Below are positions 1 through 5,894 of a stretch of DNA of 7,177 nt, in pieces. The notes below the pieces were generated by a model. That model did not search any database and was not told the origin of the DNA. It saw only the letters and a program-made list of their open reading frames with translations. How positions within the stretch are numbered: position 1 is the stretch's first letter; each line of letters starts with the position of its first letter. Origin of the DNA: Clostridiales bacterium (GTDB lineage: Bacteria; Bacillota; Clostridia; Lachnospirales; Lachnospiraceae); NCBI GenBank assembly GCA_021199135.1, contig JAJQIQ010000056.1:1-7177 (forward strand), in the 5' to 3' direction. Both the position numbers and the translations under genes were made by a program.

Positions 1-1
1 G

Positions 2-142
2 GATTATGCGGTGGAGGAGAAGACGCTTCGCATCCTCTCGATAGACCCGGAGAAGCGCAACCGCGAGATCTGCGACTTAGTCGTGGACAACACCGACGGC
101 CGCGGCGCGCATACAATATTGAGGATGATCGAAGAAAATTAA
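2..142 (+). CDS. 3' end of an unidentified protein, possibly a P-loop kinase (partial)
   Basis: Only the last 46 codons are in the window; the frame is open from the left edge and ends with TAA at 140-142. Codon use (GAG, AAG, CGC, ATA) matches the downstream genes, so I take it as real coding sequence. The visible tail reads DYAVEEKTLRILSIDPEKR, then a stretch containing CDLVVDNTDGRGAHTIL. The hydrophobic strand followed by D-N-T-D-G-R and a final helix resembles the C-terminus of shikimate kinase-like or cytidylate kinase-like P-loop proteins, which often end in a DLVVDT-type strand and a helix. That resemblance is weak and no P-loop is in view, so the function is open. It lies on the same strand as pta but is separated from it by about 360 bp holding a large palindrome and a promoter, so it probably belongs to a different transcription unit. 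Confidence 0.6.
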   Translation, partial: DYAVEEKTLRILSIDPEKRNREICDLVVDNTDGRGAHTILRMIEEN

Positions 143-245
143 ATGGACATTTAAGAAAACGTATCGAGCGCGGCGCGGACACATAATATCCGAGACTTTT
201 GAGACGCGACATAGCAATTCTTAGCGCTCGGTACGATTTCAGCGA

Positions 246-269
246 CTCGAATACATGGATGTATTCGAG
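246..269. repeat. Perfect hairpin inside the palindromic element, apex CATGGATG
   Basis: CTCGAATACAT (246-256) and ATGTATTCGAG (259-269) are perfect inverted repeats of 11 bp around a central GG. As a hairpin this would close with a four-base TGGA loop and a 10-bp stem. It is the first of two neighbouring hairpins whose apex carries the same octamer CATGGATG (254-261). Confidence 0.75.
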
Positions 270-277
270 AGGCGGTG

Positions 278-295
278 CGCGGCATGGATGCCGCG
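278..295. repeat. Second perfect hairpin of the element, same CATGGATG apex
   Basis: CGCGGCAT (278-285) and ATGCCGCG (288-295) form an 8-bp perfect inverted repeat around GG, extendable in RNA by two G-U pairs (277/296 and 276/297). The apex octamer CATGGATG (283-290) repeats that of the previous hairpin 29 bp upstream, although the lower stems differ in sequence and base composition. Confidence 0.7.
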
Positions 296-331
296 TGGAG
301 CCGGCGCGTGGCCAGTCAATATTTATATCCG

Positions 332-347
332 AGCACTTAGAAGTGCT
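332..347. repeat. Short hairpin in the right arm of the palindromic element
   Basis: AGCACTT (332-338) and AAGTGCT (341-347) are a 7-bp perfect inverted repeat around AG. The same segment can instead pair with its degenerate mirror copy at 213-228, so the element can be drawn either as one long hairpin or as a branched, cruciform-like fold. Confidence 0.55.
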
Positions 348-435
348 TGTCACGGCGAAGTTGTCCGGATATTATGTGTCCGCGCCGCGCTCGTGCGAAA
401 CAATAATTTTTTAATAATTTCAGTGCAATTTCAAC

Positions 436-464
436 TTGATAGATTGCGCGATTTTAGATATTAT
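436..464 (+). promoter_or_regulatory. Sigma-A-type promoter of pta
   Basis: TTGATA (436-441) and TATTAT (459-464) are separated by exactly 17 bp and lie in an AT-rich stretch (about 400-485) between the palindromic element and pta. Transcription would start near 471, giving a leader of about 29 nt that carries the AGGAGG ribosome binding site (486-491). The -10 lies inside a perfect 13-bp palindrome, AGATAT-T-ATATCT (456-468), which could be an operator or may be chance in AT-rich DNA. Two AATAATT direct repeats (402-408 and 413-419) lie upstream of the -35. If this is the main promoter, the palindromic element at 165-393 is outside the pta message. Confidence 0.7.
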
Positions 465-499
465 ATCTATACGAAAAACAATAACAGGAGGGAAGAACC

Positions 500-1489
500 A
501 TGTTTGGATTTGGAATGCTCATCGACATCTTGAAGAAGAACCCGAAGAAGATAATATTCACGGAGGGGACGGACGCGCGCGTGCTCGAGGCGGCATCCCG
601 CCTGCTCGCGAGCAACTTCCTGCACCCGATCCTCGTCGGGACCGAGGACAGGGTCTACGCGAGCGCGGAGGAGAGCGGCTTCAACATCCGCGGCGCGGAG
701 ATCATAAACCCGAAGGAGTTCGATCGGATGGACGAGATGGTGGACATGTTCTGCGAGCTTCGAAAGAGCAAGGGCGTGACCCCGGAGCAGGCGAGGGGCA
801 TCCTCTCGCAGAACAACTACTTCGGCACGATGCTAGTGAAGATGGGCGTCGGGGACGCGCTGCTCGGAGGCGCGACCTACTCCACGGCCGACACGGTCCG
901 CCCCGCTTTGCAGCTCATAAAGACCAAGCCCGGCAACAAGATCGTGTCCTCATGCTTCATCCTCGTGCGCCCGTCGGCGACCGGAGAGAACGAGGTGCTC
1001 GCGATGGCGGACTGTGCGATAAACATCCATCCGACCGAGGACGAGCTCGTCGAGATCGCGGGCGAGACCGCGGCCTGCGCGAAGATATTCGGGATCGACC
1101 CGAAGGTCGGCTTTCTCAGCTATTCGACGCTCGGCTCCGGCAAGGGCGAGGACGTCGACAAGATGAGGAACGCAGCGGCAAAGTCGAAGGAGAAATACCC
1201 AGACCTCCCGATCGAGGGCGAGATGCAGTTTGACGCGGCGGTATCCCCGAGGGTCGCGCGGACGAAGTGTCCGGACTCAAGCATAGCGGGCCATATAAAC
1301 ACGTTCATCTTCCCAGACATCAACTCCGGCAACATCGGATACAAGATCGCGCAGCGCCTCGGAAACTTCGAGGCCTACGGCCCGATCCTGCTCGGGCTCA
1401 ACGCCCCGATAAACGACCTCTCGCGCGGCTGCAACGCCTCCGAGGTTTACTCGATGGCGATCATCACGGCGGCGCTTGTCGACGCCTGA
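500..1489 (+). CDS. pta: Phosphate acetyltransferase (phosphotransacetylase)
   Basis: Pta (EC 2.3.1.8) reversibly transfers the acetyl group between acetyl-CoA and phosphate, giving acetyl phosphate. In the cytosol of fermenting bacteria this feeds acetate kinase for ATP. The 329-residue length fits the short, single-domain class of the enzyme. Recognisable family segments are SYSTLGSGKG (about 209-218), the GEMQFDAA block near 240-247, FPDINSGNIGYKIAQRLG (about 272-289) and the C-terminal PINDLSRGC box (about 303-311). The ATG at 500 has AGGAGG (486-491) at 8-nt spacing. Met6 (515) would give a more typical N-terminus but has no Shine-Dalgarno, so I keep 500. No acetate kinase gene is adjacent in the window. 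The next gene, ispF, begins 12 nt after the stop with its own GGAGG, so the two are probably co-transcribed from the promoter at 436-464. Confidence 0.96.
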   Translation: MFGFGMLIDILKKNPKKIIFTEGTDARVLEAASRLLASNFLHPILVGTEDRVYASAEESGFNIRGAEIINPKEFDRMDEMVDMFCELRKSKGVTPEQARGILSQNNYFGTMLVKMGVGDALLGGATYSTADTVRPALQLIKTKPGNKIVSSCFILVRPSATGENEVLAMADCAINIHPTEDELVEIAGETAACAKIFGIDPKVGFLSYSTLGSGKGEDVDKMRNAAAKSKEKYPDLPIEGEMQFDAAVSPRVARTKCPDSSIAGHINTFIFPDINSGNIGYKIAQRLGNFEAYGPILLGLNAPINDLSRGCNASEVYSMAIITAALVDA

Positions 1490-1501
1490 CGGAGGCCCGC
1501 G

Positions 1502-1975
1502 ATGAGGATCGGGATGGGATATGACGTCCACAGGCTCACGGCGGGCAGGAGGCTCGTGCTCGGCGGGGTGGAGATCCCGCATATGCTCGGGCTCCTCGGG
1601 CACTCCGACGCGGACGTGCTCGTGCACGCGATAATGGACGCGATGCTCGGCGCGGCGGCCCTCGGCGACATCGGCAAGCTTTTCCCCGACACCGACCCGG
1701 CCTACGAGGGGATATCGAGCATGAAGCTCCTCGCCGAGGTCGGCGAGAGGATTGCGGCGGAGGGCTATTCCGTCGGCAATATCGACGCGACCGTGATTGC
1801 GCAGGAGCCAAAAGTCAGCCCGTACATTGACAGGATGCGGGAGAACATCGCAAAAGCACTAGGGATCTCACCGAGCCAGGTGAGCGTCAAGGCGACGACC
1901 GAGGAAGGCTTAGGATTTACCGGCGCGAAAGAGGGCATGGCCGCGCAGGCAGTGTGCTTGTTGGAGGAAGCGTAA
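1502..1975 (+). CDS. ispF: 2-C-methyl-D-erythritol 2,4-cyclodiphosphate synthase
   Basis: IspF (EC 4.6.1.12) cyclises CDP-methylerythritol 2-phosphate, releasing CMP, in the MEP route to isoprenoid precursors; the family enzyme is a cytosolic homotrimer. The 157-residue length is normal. The N-terminal GMGYDVHRL supplies zinc ligands Asp8 and His10, and His42 within [15 protein letters not shown] (33-47) is the third. [11 protein letters not shown] (56-66) and [12 protein letters not shown] (130-141) are family signatures; the latter lines the nucleotide site. The ATG has GGAGG (1491-1495) at 6-nt spacing. All recognised catalytic positions are intact. Its usual partner ispD is not in the window, so in this genome the two are at least not directly adjacent on the downstream side. 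It probably shares the pta transcript. Confidence 0.97.
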   Translation: MRIGMGYDVHRLTAGRRLVLGGVEIPHMLGLLGHSDADVLVHAIMDAMLGAAALGDIGKLFPDTDPAYEGISSMKLLAEVGERIAAEGYSVGNIDATVIAQEPKVSPYIDRMRENIAKALGISPSQVSVKATTEEGLGFTGAKEGMAAQAVCLLEEA

Positions 1976-2063
1976 ATCGCGGCGATGGATTGGCCGCAAA
2001 GTAAAACGGCAAGGCATATGATATGAAATGAAAGTCAGATTGACGGGCGAAGGGGGTGAGGAT

Positions 2064-3005
2064 GTGGCGGACATCATAGAGGAGAACGTTGGCGGGATTT
2101 TGGCGGAGATACTGGACGACTACGAGAAGGACCGGGCGATCGACAAGGCGGACATATACAGCCAGCCCGACAAGGCGGAGGTCATCACGATACTCGAAAA
2201 CCTCTTTAGCATCGTCTACCCCGGCTTCTACCGCGACAAGACTTATAAAATATACGACGTCAGGCACACGGTCTCGATGCTGATCGAGGACGTGCTGTTC
2301 CACCTGAACAAGCAGATAAGGCTCGCGATGCTCTACACCGAGGGCTGCGGCGAGGACGAGCTCGACTCATGCGCACAGGAGAAATCCGTGCAGTTCATGC
2401 GGACGATCCCGAAGGTGCGGGAGTACCTCGATGCGGACCTTCAGGCGGCGTACGACGGCGACCCCGCGGCAAAGAGCAAGGACGAGATCGTCTTCTCCTA
2501 CCCGGGGATCTACGCGATCACGGTGTTTCGCCTCGCGCATGAGCTCTTCCTTCTGGACGTGCCGCTGATACCGCGCATGATGACCGAGTACGCGCACAAC
2601 AAGACCGGGATTGACATCCACCCAGGCGCGACGATAGGGAAATATTTCTTCATCGACCACGGCACCGGCATCGTCATCGGCGAGACGACCGAGATCGGCG
2701 ACAACGTAAAGCTCTACCAGGGCGTGACTCTCGGGGCATTGTCGACCCGCGGCGGGCAGGACCTGCGGAGCAAGAAGCGCCACCCGACGATCGGCGACAA
2801 CGTGACGATTTACTCCGGCGCGTCGATCCTCGGCGGAGACACGGTGATAGAGGAGGGCGTGACCATAGGCGGCAACGCGTTCATCACGAGCTCGATCCGG
2901 CGCGGCACGAAGGTGAGCGTCCGCAGCCAGGAACTGATTTTCAAAAACGATGACGAGACCATAGGCAGGCAGGAGATCGACGAGCCTTGGTTTTATGTGA
3001 TATGA
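2064..3005 (+). CDS. epsC: Serine O-acetyltransferase, long EpsC type (GTG start preferred)
   Basis: Serine acetyltransferase (EC 2.3.1.30) moves acetyl from acetyl-CoA to L-serine, giving O-acetylserine, the precursor that O-acetylserine sulfhydrylase turns into cysteine. From the GTG the protein has 313 residues: a helical N-terminal part (about 1-175), then a left-handed beta-helix of hexapeptide repeats (about 180-280, e.g. IDIHPGATIG, VTIGGNAF). The catalytic pair appears as Asp184 in DIHPG and His199 in DHGTG, 15 apart as in E. coli CysE. The C-terminus (DEPWFYVI) lacks the GVPARIV ending of short CysE, as in EpsC-type enzymes. An ATG at 2028 is in frame (325 residues) but has no Shine-Dalgarno, whereas GTG 2064 follows AAGGGGGTGA (2050-2059), 9 of 10 matches to the consensus at 7-nt spacing. 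The next gene, cysS, uses the cysteine this pathway makes. Confidence 0.92.
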   Translation: MADIIEENVGGILAEILDDYEKDRAIDKADIYSQPDKAEVITILENLFSIVYPGFYRDKTYKIYDVRHTVSMLIEDVLFHLNKQIRLAMLYTEGCGEDELDSCAQEKSVQFMRTIPKVREYLDADLQAAYDGDPAAKSKDEIVFSYPGIYAITVFRLAHELFLLDVPLIPRMMTEYAHNKTGIDIHPGATIGKYFFIDHGTGIVIGETTEIGDNVKLYQGVTLGALSTRGGQDLRSKKRHPTIGDNVTIYSGASILGGDTVIEEGVTIGGNAFITSSIRRGTKVSVRSQELIFKNDDETIGRQEIDEPWFYVI

Positions 3006-3052
3006 CGTGACAGGGTACAAAAGCACGGCAGAGGAATCCAAGGTTACGTCAT
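3002..3052 (+). promoter_or_regulatory. Possible stem-loop just upstream of the cysS ribosome binding site
   Basis: ATGACGTGAC (3002-3011) and GTTACGTCAT (3043-3052) can pair over 10 bp in RNA, nine Watson-Crick pairs and one G-U, around a 31-nt loop. The left arm contains the epsC stop codon TGA (3003-3005), and the right arm ends 5 nt before the cysS AGAGGG Shine-Dalgarno (3058-3063). There is no T-run, so it is not an intrinsic terminator. The gap is too short for a T-box leader and I saw none of its landmarks. It may tune cysS translation or mRNA processing, or may be chance. Confidence 0.35.
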
Positions 3053-3070
3053 GCAATAGAGGGAATACAG

Positions 3071-4498
3071 ATGGACAACAATTTTATGCTATACAACACG
3101 CTGACGAGGGAGGTGCAGCCCTTGGTCCCGCACGAGGACGGCAAGCTTACGATGTACACCTGCGGGCCGACGGTCTACCACTTCGCGCACATCGGAAACC
3201 TCCGCACCTACATAATGGAGGACGTGTTAGAGAAGTCCCTGCGCTTCTACGGCTACGACGTGCGCCGCATCATGAACATCACGGACGTCGGGCACCTCTC
3301 CTCGGACGCGGACACCGGCGAGGACAAGATGCTCAAGGGCGCAAAGCGGGAGCACAAGACCGTGATGGAGGTCGCGAAGTTCTACACCGACGCCTTCTTT
3401 GCAGACTGCGGGAAACTCAATATCCGCCGCCCGGACGTCGTCGAGCCCGCGACGAGCCGCATCGCGGATTTCATCGAGATGGTGAGCGCGCTCCTTGACA
3501 AGGGCTATGCCTACGTCTCCGGCGGCAACGTGTACTTTGACACCGGAAAGCTCGATGACTATTTCGTCTTCTCGTCCGCGGTGGAGCGCGAGCAGCTGAT
3601 GGTCGGCGTCCGCGACGACGTGCAGGAGGATGAGAACAAGCGGAACAAGAACGACTTCGTGCTCTGGTTCACGAAATCGAAGTTCGAGGATCAGGCGCTA
3701 AAGTGGGAGAGCCCTTGGGGAGTCGGCTACCCCGGCTGGCACATCGAGTGCTCGTGCATCGCGATAAAGAACGCGGGCGAGTACCTCGACCTCCACTGCG
3801 GCGGCGTGGACAACATCTTCCCGCACCACACGAACGAGATCGCGCAGTCGGAGAGCTACCTCGGCCACAAATGGTGCCCGCACTGGTTCCATGTGAACCA
3901 CCTAAACGACCAGTCCGGCAAGATGAGCAAGTCAAACGGCGACTTCCTCACGCTCTCGGTGCTCGAGGAGCGGGGCTACCTGCCGCTTGCCTACAGGATG
4001 TTCTGCCTGCAGTCGCACTATAGGAAGCCGCTCGTCTTCTCCTATGAGAACCTGGACAACGTCGAGGGCGCGTACGAGAAGCTCGTAAAGAAGATCGCGA
4101 CATTTTCGGACGAGGGCGGGCTTGACAGGGTGGCGTATGATGAGTACAGGAAGAAATTTGTGGACGCGATCGCAAGCGACCTCAACACCTCGATGGCGCT
4201 GACGGTTGTCTACGACGTGTTGAAGGCCGATATAAGCGATAAGACGAAGCGGGCGCTCATTACTGACTTCGACGGGGTGCTCTCGCTCGACCTTATGACG
4301 GCTGGGGAGAGGCTTGCCGAGTCGAAGGGCGGCGCGGACGACGAGCTTACGGCATGGATCGAGGAAAAGCTCACCGAGCGCAAAGAAGCGAAGAAGAATA
4401 AAGATTTCGCGAAAGCCGACGCGATCCGAGATGAGCTCACCGCAAAAGGGATTTCGATAAAGGACACGCGAGAGGGCACCGTATGGGAGAAGATTTGA
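3071..4498 (+). CDS. cysS: Cysteinyl-tRNA synthetase
   Basis: CysS (EC 6.1.1.16) activates cysteine with ATP and charges tRNA-Cys in the cytosol. The 475-residue length is typical of this class I enzyme. The HIGH-type box is HIGN (40-43) inside CGPTVYHFAHIGNLRTY, and the KMSKS loop is intact at 284-288. The four zinc ligands that select the cysteine thiol line up with the E. coli enzyme as Cys31, Cys227 (in GWHIECS), His252 and Glu256 (in PHHTNEIAQS), with conserved spacing. The rest is the helical tRNA-binding part, ending in a charged segment (about 425-475) of the DALR-associated kind. The ATG follows AGAGGG (3058-3063) at 7 nt. The gene lies 65 nt after epsC and its TGA overlaps the start of mrnC, so epsC-cysS-mrnC is probably one transcript linking cysteine synthesis to cysteine use. 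Confidence 0.98.
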   Translation: MDNNFMLYNTLTREVQPLVPHEDGKLTMYTCGPTVYHFAHIGNLRTYIMEDVLEKSLRFYGYDVRRIMNITDVGHLSSDADTGEDKMLKGAKREHKTVMEVAKFYTDAFFADCGKLNIRRPDVVEPATSRIADFIEMVSALLDKGYAYVSGGNVYFDTGKLDDYFVFSSAVEREQLMVGVRDDVQEDENKRNKNDFVLWFTKSKFEDQALKWESPWGVGYPGWHIECSCIAIKNAGEYLDLHCGGVDNIFPHHTNEIAQSESYLGHKWCPHWFHVNHLNDQSGKMSKSNGDFLTLSVLEERGYLPLAYRMFCLQSHYRKPLVFSYENLDNVEGAYEKLVKKIATFSDEGGLDRVAYDEYRKKFVDAIASDLNTSMALTVVYDVLKADISDKTKRALITDFDGVLSLDLMTAGERLAESKGGADDELTAWIEEKLTERKEAKKNKDFAKADAIRDELTAKGISIKDTREGTVWEKI

Positions 4499-4932
4499 TG
4501 GCATCAGGCATCGACTCATACATAAGGGAGCGCTTCGGCATCGCGGACGTCGACATCCACACCTACTCGCCGCTCGCCCTGGCCTACATAGGCGACGGGG
4601 TCTTCGACCTCATCATCCGCTCGGTCGTCGTCGGGCGCGGCAACACGAGCCCGAATAAACTCCACCACAGGACGAGCGGGATAGTGAAAGCGCAGACGCA
4701 GGCCAGGATCATCGACTGCCTCGAGGATGAGCTTTCCGAGGAGGAGGCCGACATCTACCGGCGCGGGCGCAACGCTAAGTCGCAGACGATGGCCAAGAAC
4801 GCGACGGTCATGGACTACCGCAAGGCGACCGGGCTCGAGGCACTGGTCGGCTACCTGTATTTGACAGACCGGATTGACCGCTTGCTCGAGATGATACTTA
4901 CGGCGCGGGAAAAATTGGGGCTGGATTTTTGA
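4498..4932 (+). CDS. mrnC: Mini-ribonuclease III (23S rRNA maturation)
   Basis: Mini-III is a stand-alone RNase III catalytic domain without a double-stranded RNA-binding domain; in Bacillus it trims both ends of 23S rRNA precursors. From the ATG at 4498 it has 144 residues, the family length. The RNase III signature LALAYIGDGVFDL carries the catalytic Asp33. RGRNAKSQTMAKNA (about 89-102) is the family-specific block, and ATGLEALVGYLYL holds the second acidic residue, Glu114. The cysS stop and this start overlap as TGATG, with GGGAG (4485-4489) 8 nt upstream, suggesting translational coupling. An in-frame ATG at 4483, with AGAGGG (4471-4476), would add five residues (MGEDL) and cannot be excluded. 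The order cysS-mrnC, followed by the rlmB methyltransferase, is a recurrent Firmicutes arrangement. Confidence 0.95.
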   Translation: MASGIDSYIRERFGIADVDIHTYSPLALAYIGDGVFDLIIRSVVVGRGNTSPNKLHHRTSGIVKAQTQARIIDCLEDELSEEEADIYRRGRNAKSQTMAKNATVMDYRKATGLEALVGYLYLTDRIDRLLEMILTAREKLGLDF

Positions 4933-5047
4933 ACCGTGAGTTAATAAGACGAATTCATTTTCGAAAACAAGGAATGAATCAAAAAATTAAGCCTAGATTT
5001 AAAAAACATCATTCATAAAAGAGGTTACAGAAAAAATTAAATTTGAA

Positions 5048-5076
5048 TTTACTTAAAGGACGTTTTGGATTATAAT
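5048..5076 (+). promoter_or_regulatory. Promoter of rlmB, very close to the start codon
   Basis: A perfect TATAAT (5071-5076) lies 17 bp after TTTACT (5048-5053; 4 of 6 matches to TTGACA), in the AT-rich 148-bp gap after mrnC. Normal spacing puts the transcription start at about 5081-5084, on or next to the rlmB ATG at 5081. The -35 is touched by a short palindrome, AAATT-TG-AATTT (5039-5050). The rest of the gap (4933-5038) shows only a weak inverted repeat, ATTCATT (4953-4959) with AATGAAT (4973-4979), and no U-rich terminator. Confidence 0.55.
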
Positions 5077-5080
5077 TGAG

Positions 5081-5890
5081 ATGAACATGGACAAAGAAGG
5101 AGAAAAAGGGATAGAGGAAAAAGATGAAGTCAGTGCGGAGACGGCGCAGAGCCACATAGAGGGCCGCAACGCTGTGCTCGAGGCGTTCCGCTCCGGCAGG
5201 ACGATAGACAGGCTCTATGTGCTTGACGGCTGCGGGGACGGTCCGGTGCGGACGATACTCCGCGAGGCGAAAAAGCAGGACACCGTCATAAGCTTCGTGA
5301 AGAAGGAGAGGCTCGACCAGATTTCGGAGACAGGCAGGCACCAGGGCGTCATCGCCGTCGGCGCGGCCTACGGCTACGCGAAGGCGGAAGACATACTCAC
5401 GGCGGCGAGGGCTAGGGGAGAGGACCCGTTCGTGATTATCTTGGACGGGATCGAGGATCCGCACAACCTCGGCGCGATAATAAGGACGGCAAACCAGGCA
5501 GGGGCGCACGGCGTCATCATCCCCAAGCACCGCGCAGCGGGGCTTACACCTGCGGCGGTCAAGGCTTCGGCGGGCGCGGTCAACTACATTCCGGTCGCAA
5601 AGGTTGCAAACCTCTCGTCGGCGATTGCCGACCTCAAGAAGGAGGGGCTGTGGATCGCCTGCGCGGACATGGACGGGGAGCCGATGTATGGCATTGACCT
5701 GACCGGGCCGATAGGGCTCGTCATAGGCGGCGAGGGAAGCGGGGTGAGCCCGCTCGTGAAGAAGAACTGTGATTTTGTGGCGGCAATCCCGATGCGCGGG
5801 GAGACAGGCTCCCTGAACGCGTCGGTGGCGGCCGGGGTGCTCATGTACGAGGTGCTGAGGCAACGCATGGGCAAGGCAAAGAGAGGGTGA
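5081..5890 (+). CDS. rlmB: 23S rRNA (guanosine-2'-O-)-methyltransferase, TrmH/SpoU family
   Basis: RlmB-type enzymes use S-adenosylmethionine to methylate a ribose 2'-OH in 23S rRNA (G2251 in E. coli). The 269-residue protein has an N-terminal substrate-binding part (from HIEGRNAVLEA, about 25) and a C-terminal trefoil-knot SPOUT domain. All three SpoU motifs are present: LDGIEDPHNLGAIIRTA (121-137, with Asn129 and Arg135), LVIGGEGSGV (213-222) and IPMRGETGSLNASVAAGV (236-253). The first about 24 residues are a charged Lys/Glu extension. The start must be the ATG at 5081 or 5087, since no ATG, GTG or TTG occurs in frame from there to codon 32. Neither has a well-placed Shine-Dalgarno (AAAGGA at 5055-5060 is too far), matching the promoter position. 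The paralogue trmL or another TrmH-family target remains possible, but the length, IEGRNAVLEA start and mrnC neighbour favour RlmB. Confidence 0.9.
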   Translation: MNMDKEGEKGIEEKDEVSAETAQSHIEGRNAVLEAFRSGRTIDRLYVLDGCGDGPVRTILREAKKQDTVISFVKKERLDQISETGRHQGVIAVGAAYGYAKAEDILTAARARGEDPFVIILDGIEDPHNLGAIIRTANQAGAHGVIIPKHRAAGLTPAAVKASAGAVNYIPVAKVANLSSAIADLKKEGLWIACADMDGEPMYGIDLTGPIGLVIGGEGSGVSPLVKKNCDFVAAIPMRGETGSLNASVAAGVLMYEVLRQRMGKAKRG

Positions 5891-5894
5891 GGAT

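Larger units (their letters stand above)
165..393. repeat. 229-bp palindromic element with 28-bp perfect terminal inverted repeats
   Basis: Positions 165-192 and 366-393 are exact reverse complements over 28 bp, starting CGAGCGCGGCGCGGACAC on the left. The match stops abruptly outside. Inside, the symmetry continues imperfectly: 226-231 (GCTCGG) pairs with 329-334 (CCGAGC), and 213-228 matches the reverse complement of 332-347 at 13 of 16 positions. The centre holds two short perfect hairpins, and a third lies in the right arm. I see no credible reading frame in it. No clear target-site duplication flanks it, since 156-164 and 394-402 share only a loose GAAAC-like string. It lies between the upstream stop codon and the pta promoter, so it need not be in the pta transcript. 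It could be a MITE-like or other interspersed palindromic repeat, a structured RNA, or a transcription barrier. The structure itself is certain; its identity is not. Confidence 0.85.

Noticed and set aside
165..393. Insertion sequence with a transposase, or a CRISPR array
   Set aside because: There is no transposase frame in or beside the element and no clear target duplication. The repeats are inverted and not regularly spaced direct repeats, so neither fits.
199..533. Two small open frames overlapping the palindromic element (199-414 and 255-533)
   Set aside because: They lie on inverted-repeat DNA, have no ribosome binding site, give low-complexity unrelated peptides, and one runs into pta in another frame.
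436..1233. 265-codon plus-strand frame overlapping pta
   Set aside because: It is an Arg/Gly/Asp-rich shadow of pta caused by GC-rich third positions; pta has the motifs and the ribosome binding site.
1979..1997. GCGGC/GCCGC hairpin between ispF and epsC as a terminator
   Set aside because: The stem is only 5 bp with a 9-nt loop and no T-run; read-through from pta-ispF into epsC is likely.
2976..3070. T-box or cysteine-linked leader upstream of cysS
   Set aside because: The gap is only 65 nt, with no specifier stem, T-box sequence or antiterminator; only one simple stem is present.
4953..4979. Weak hairpin ATTCATT/AATGAAT after mrnC as a terminator
   Set aside because: The stem is short and AT-only in strength, with G-U extensions, and no U-run follows it.
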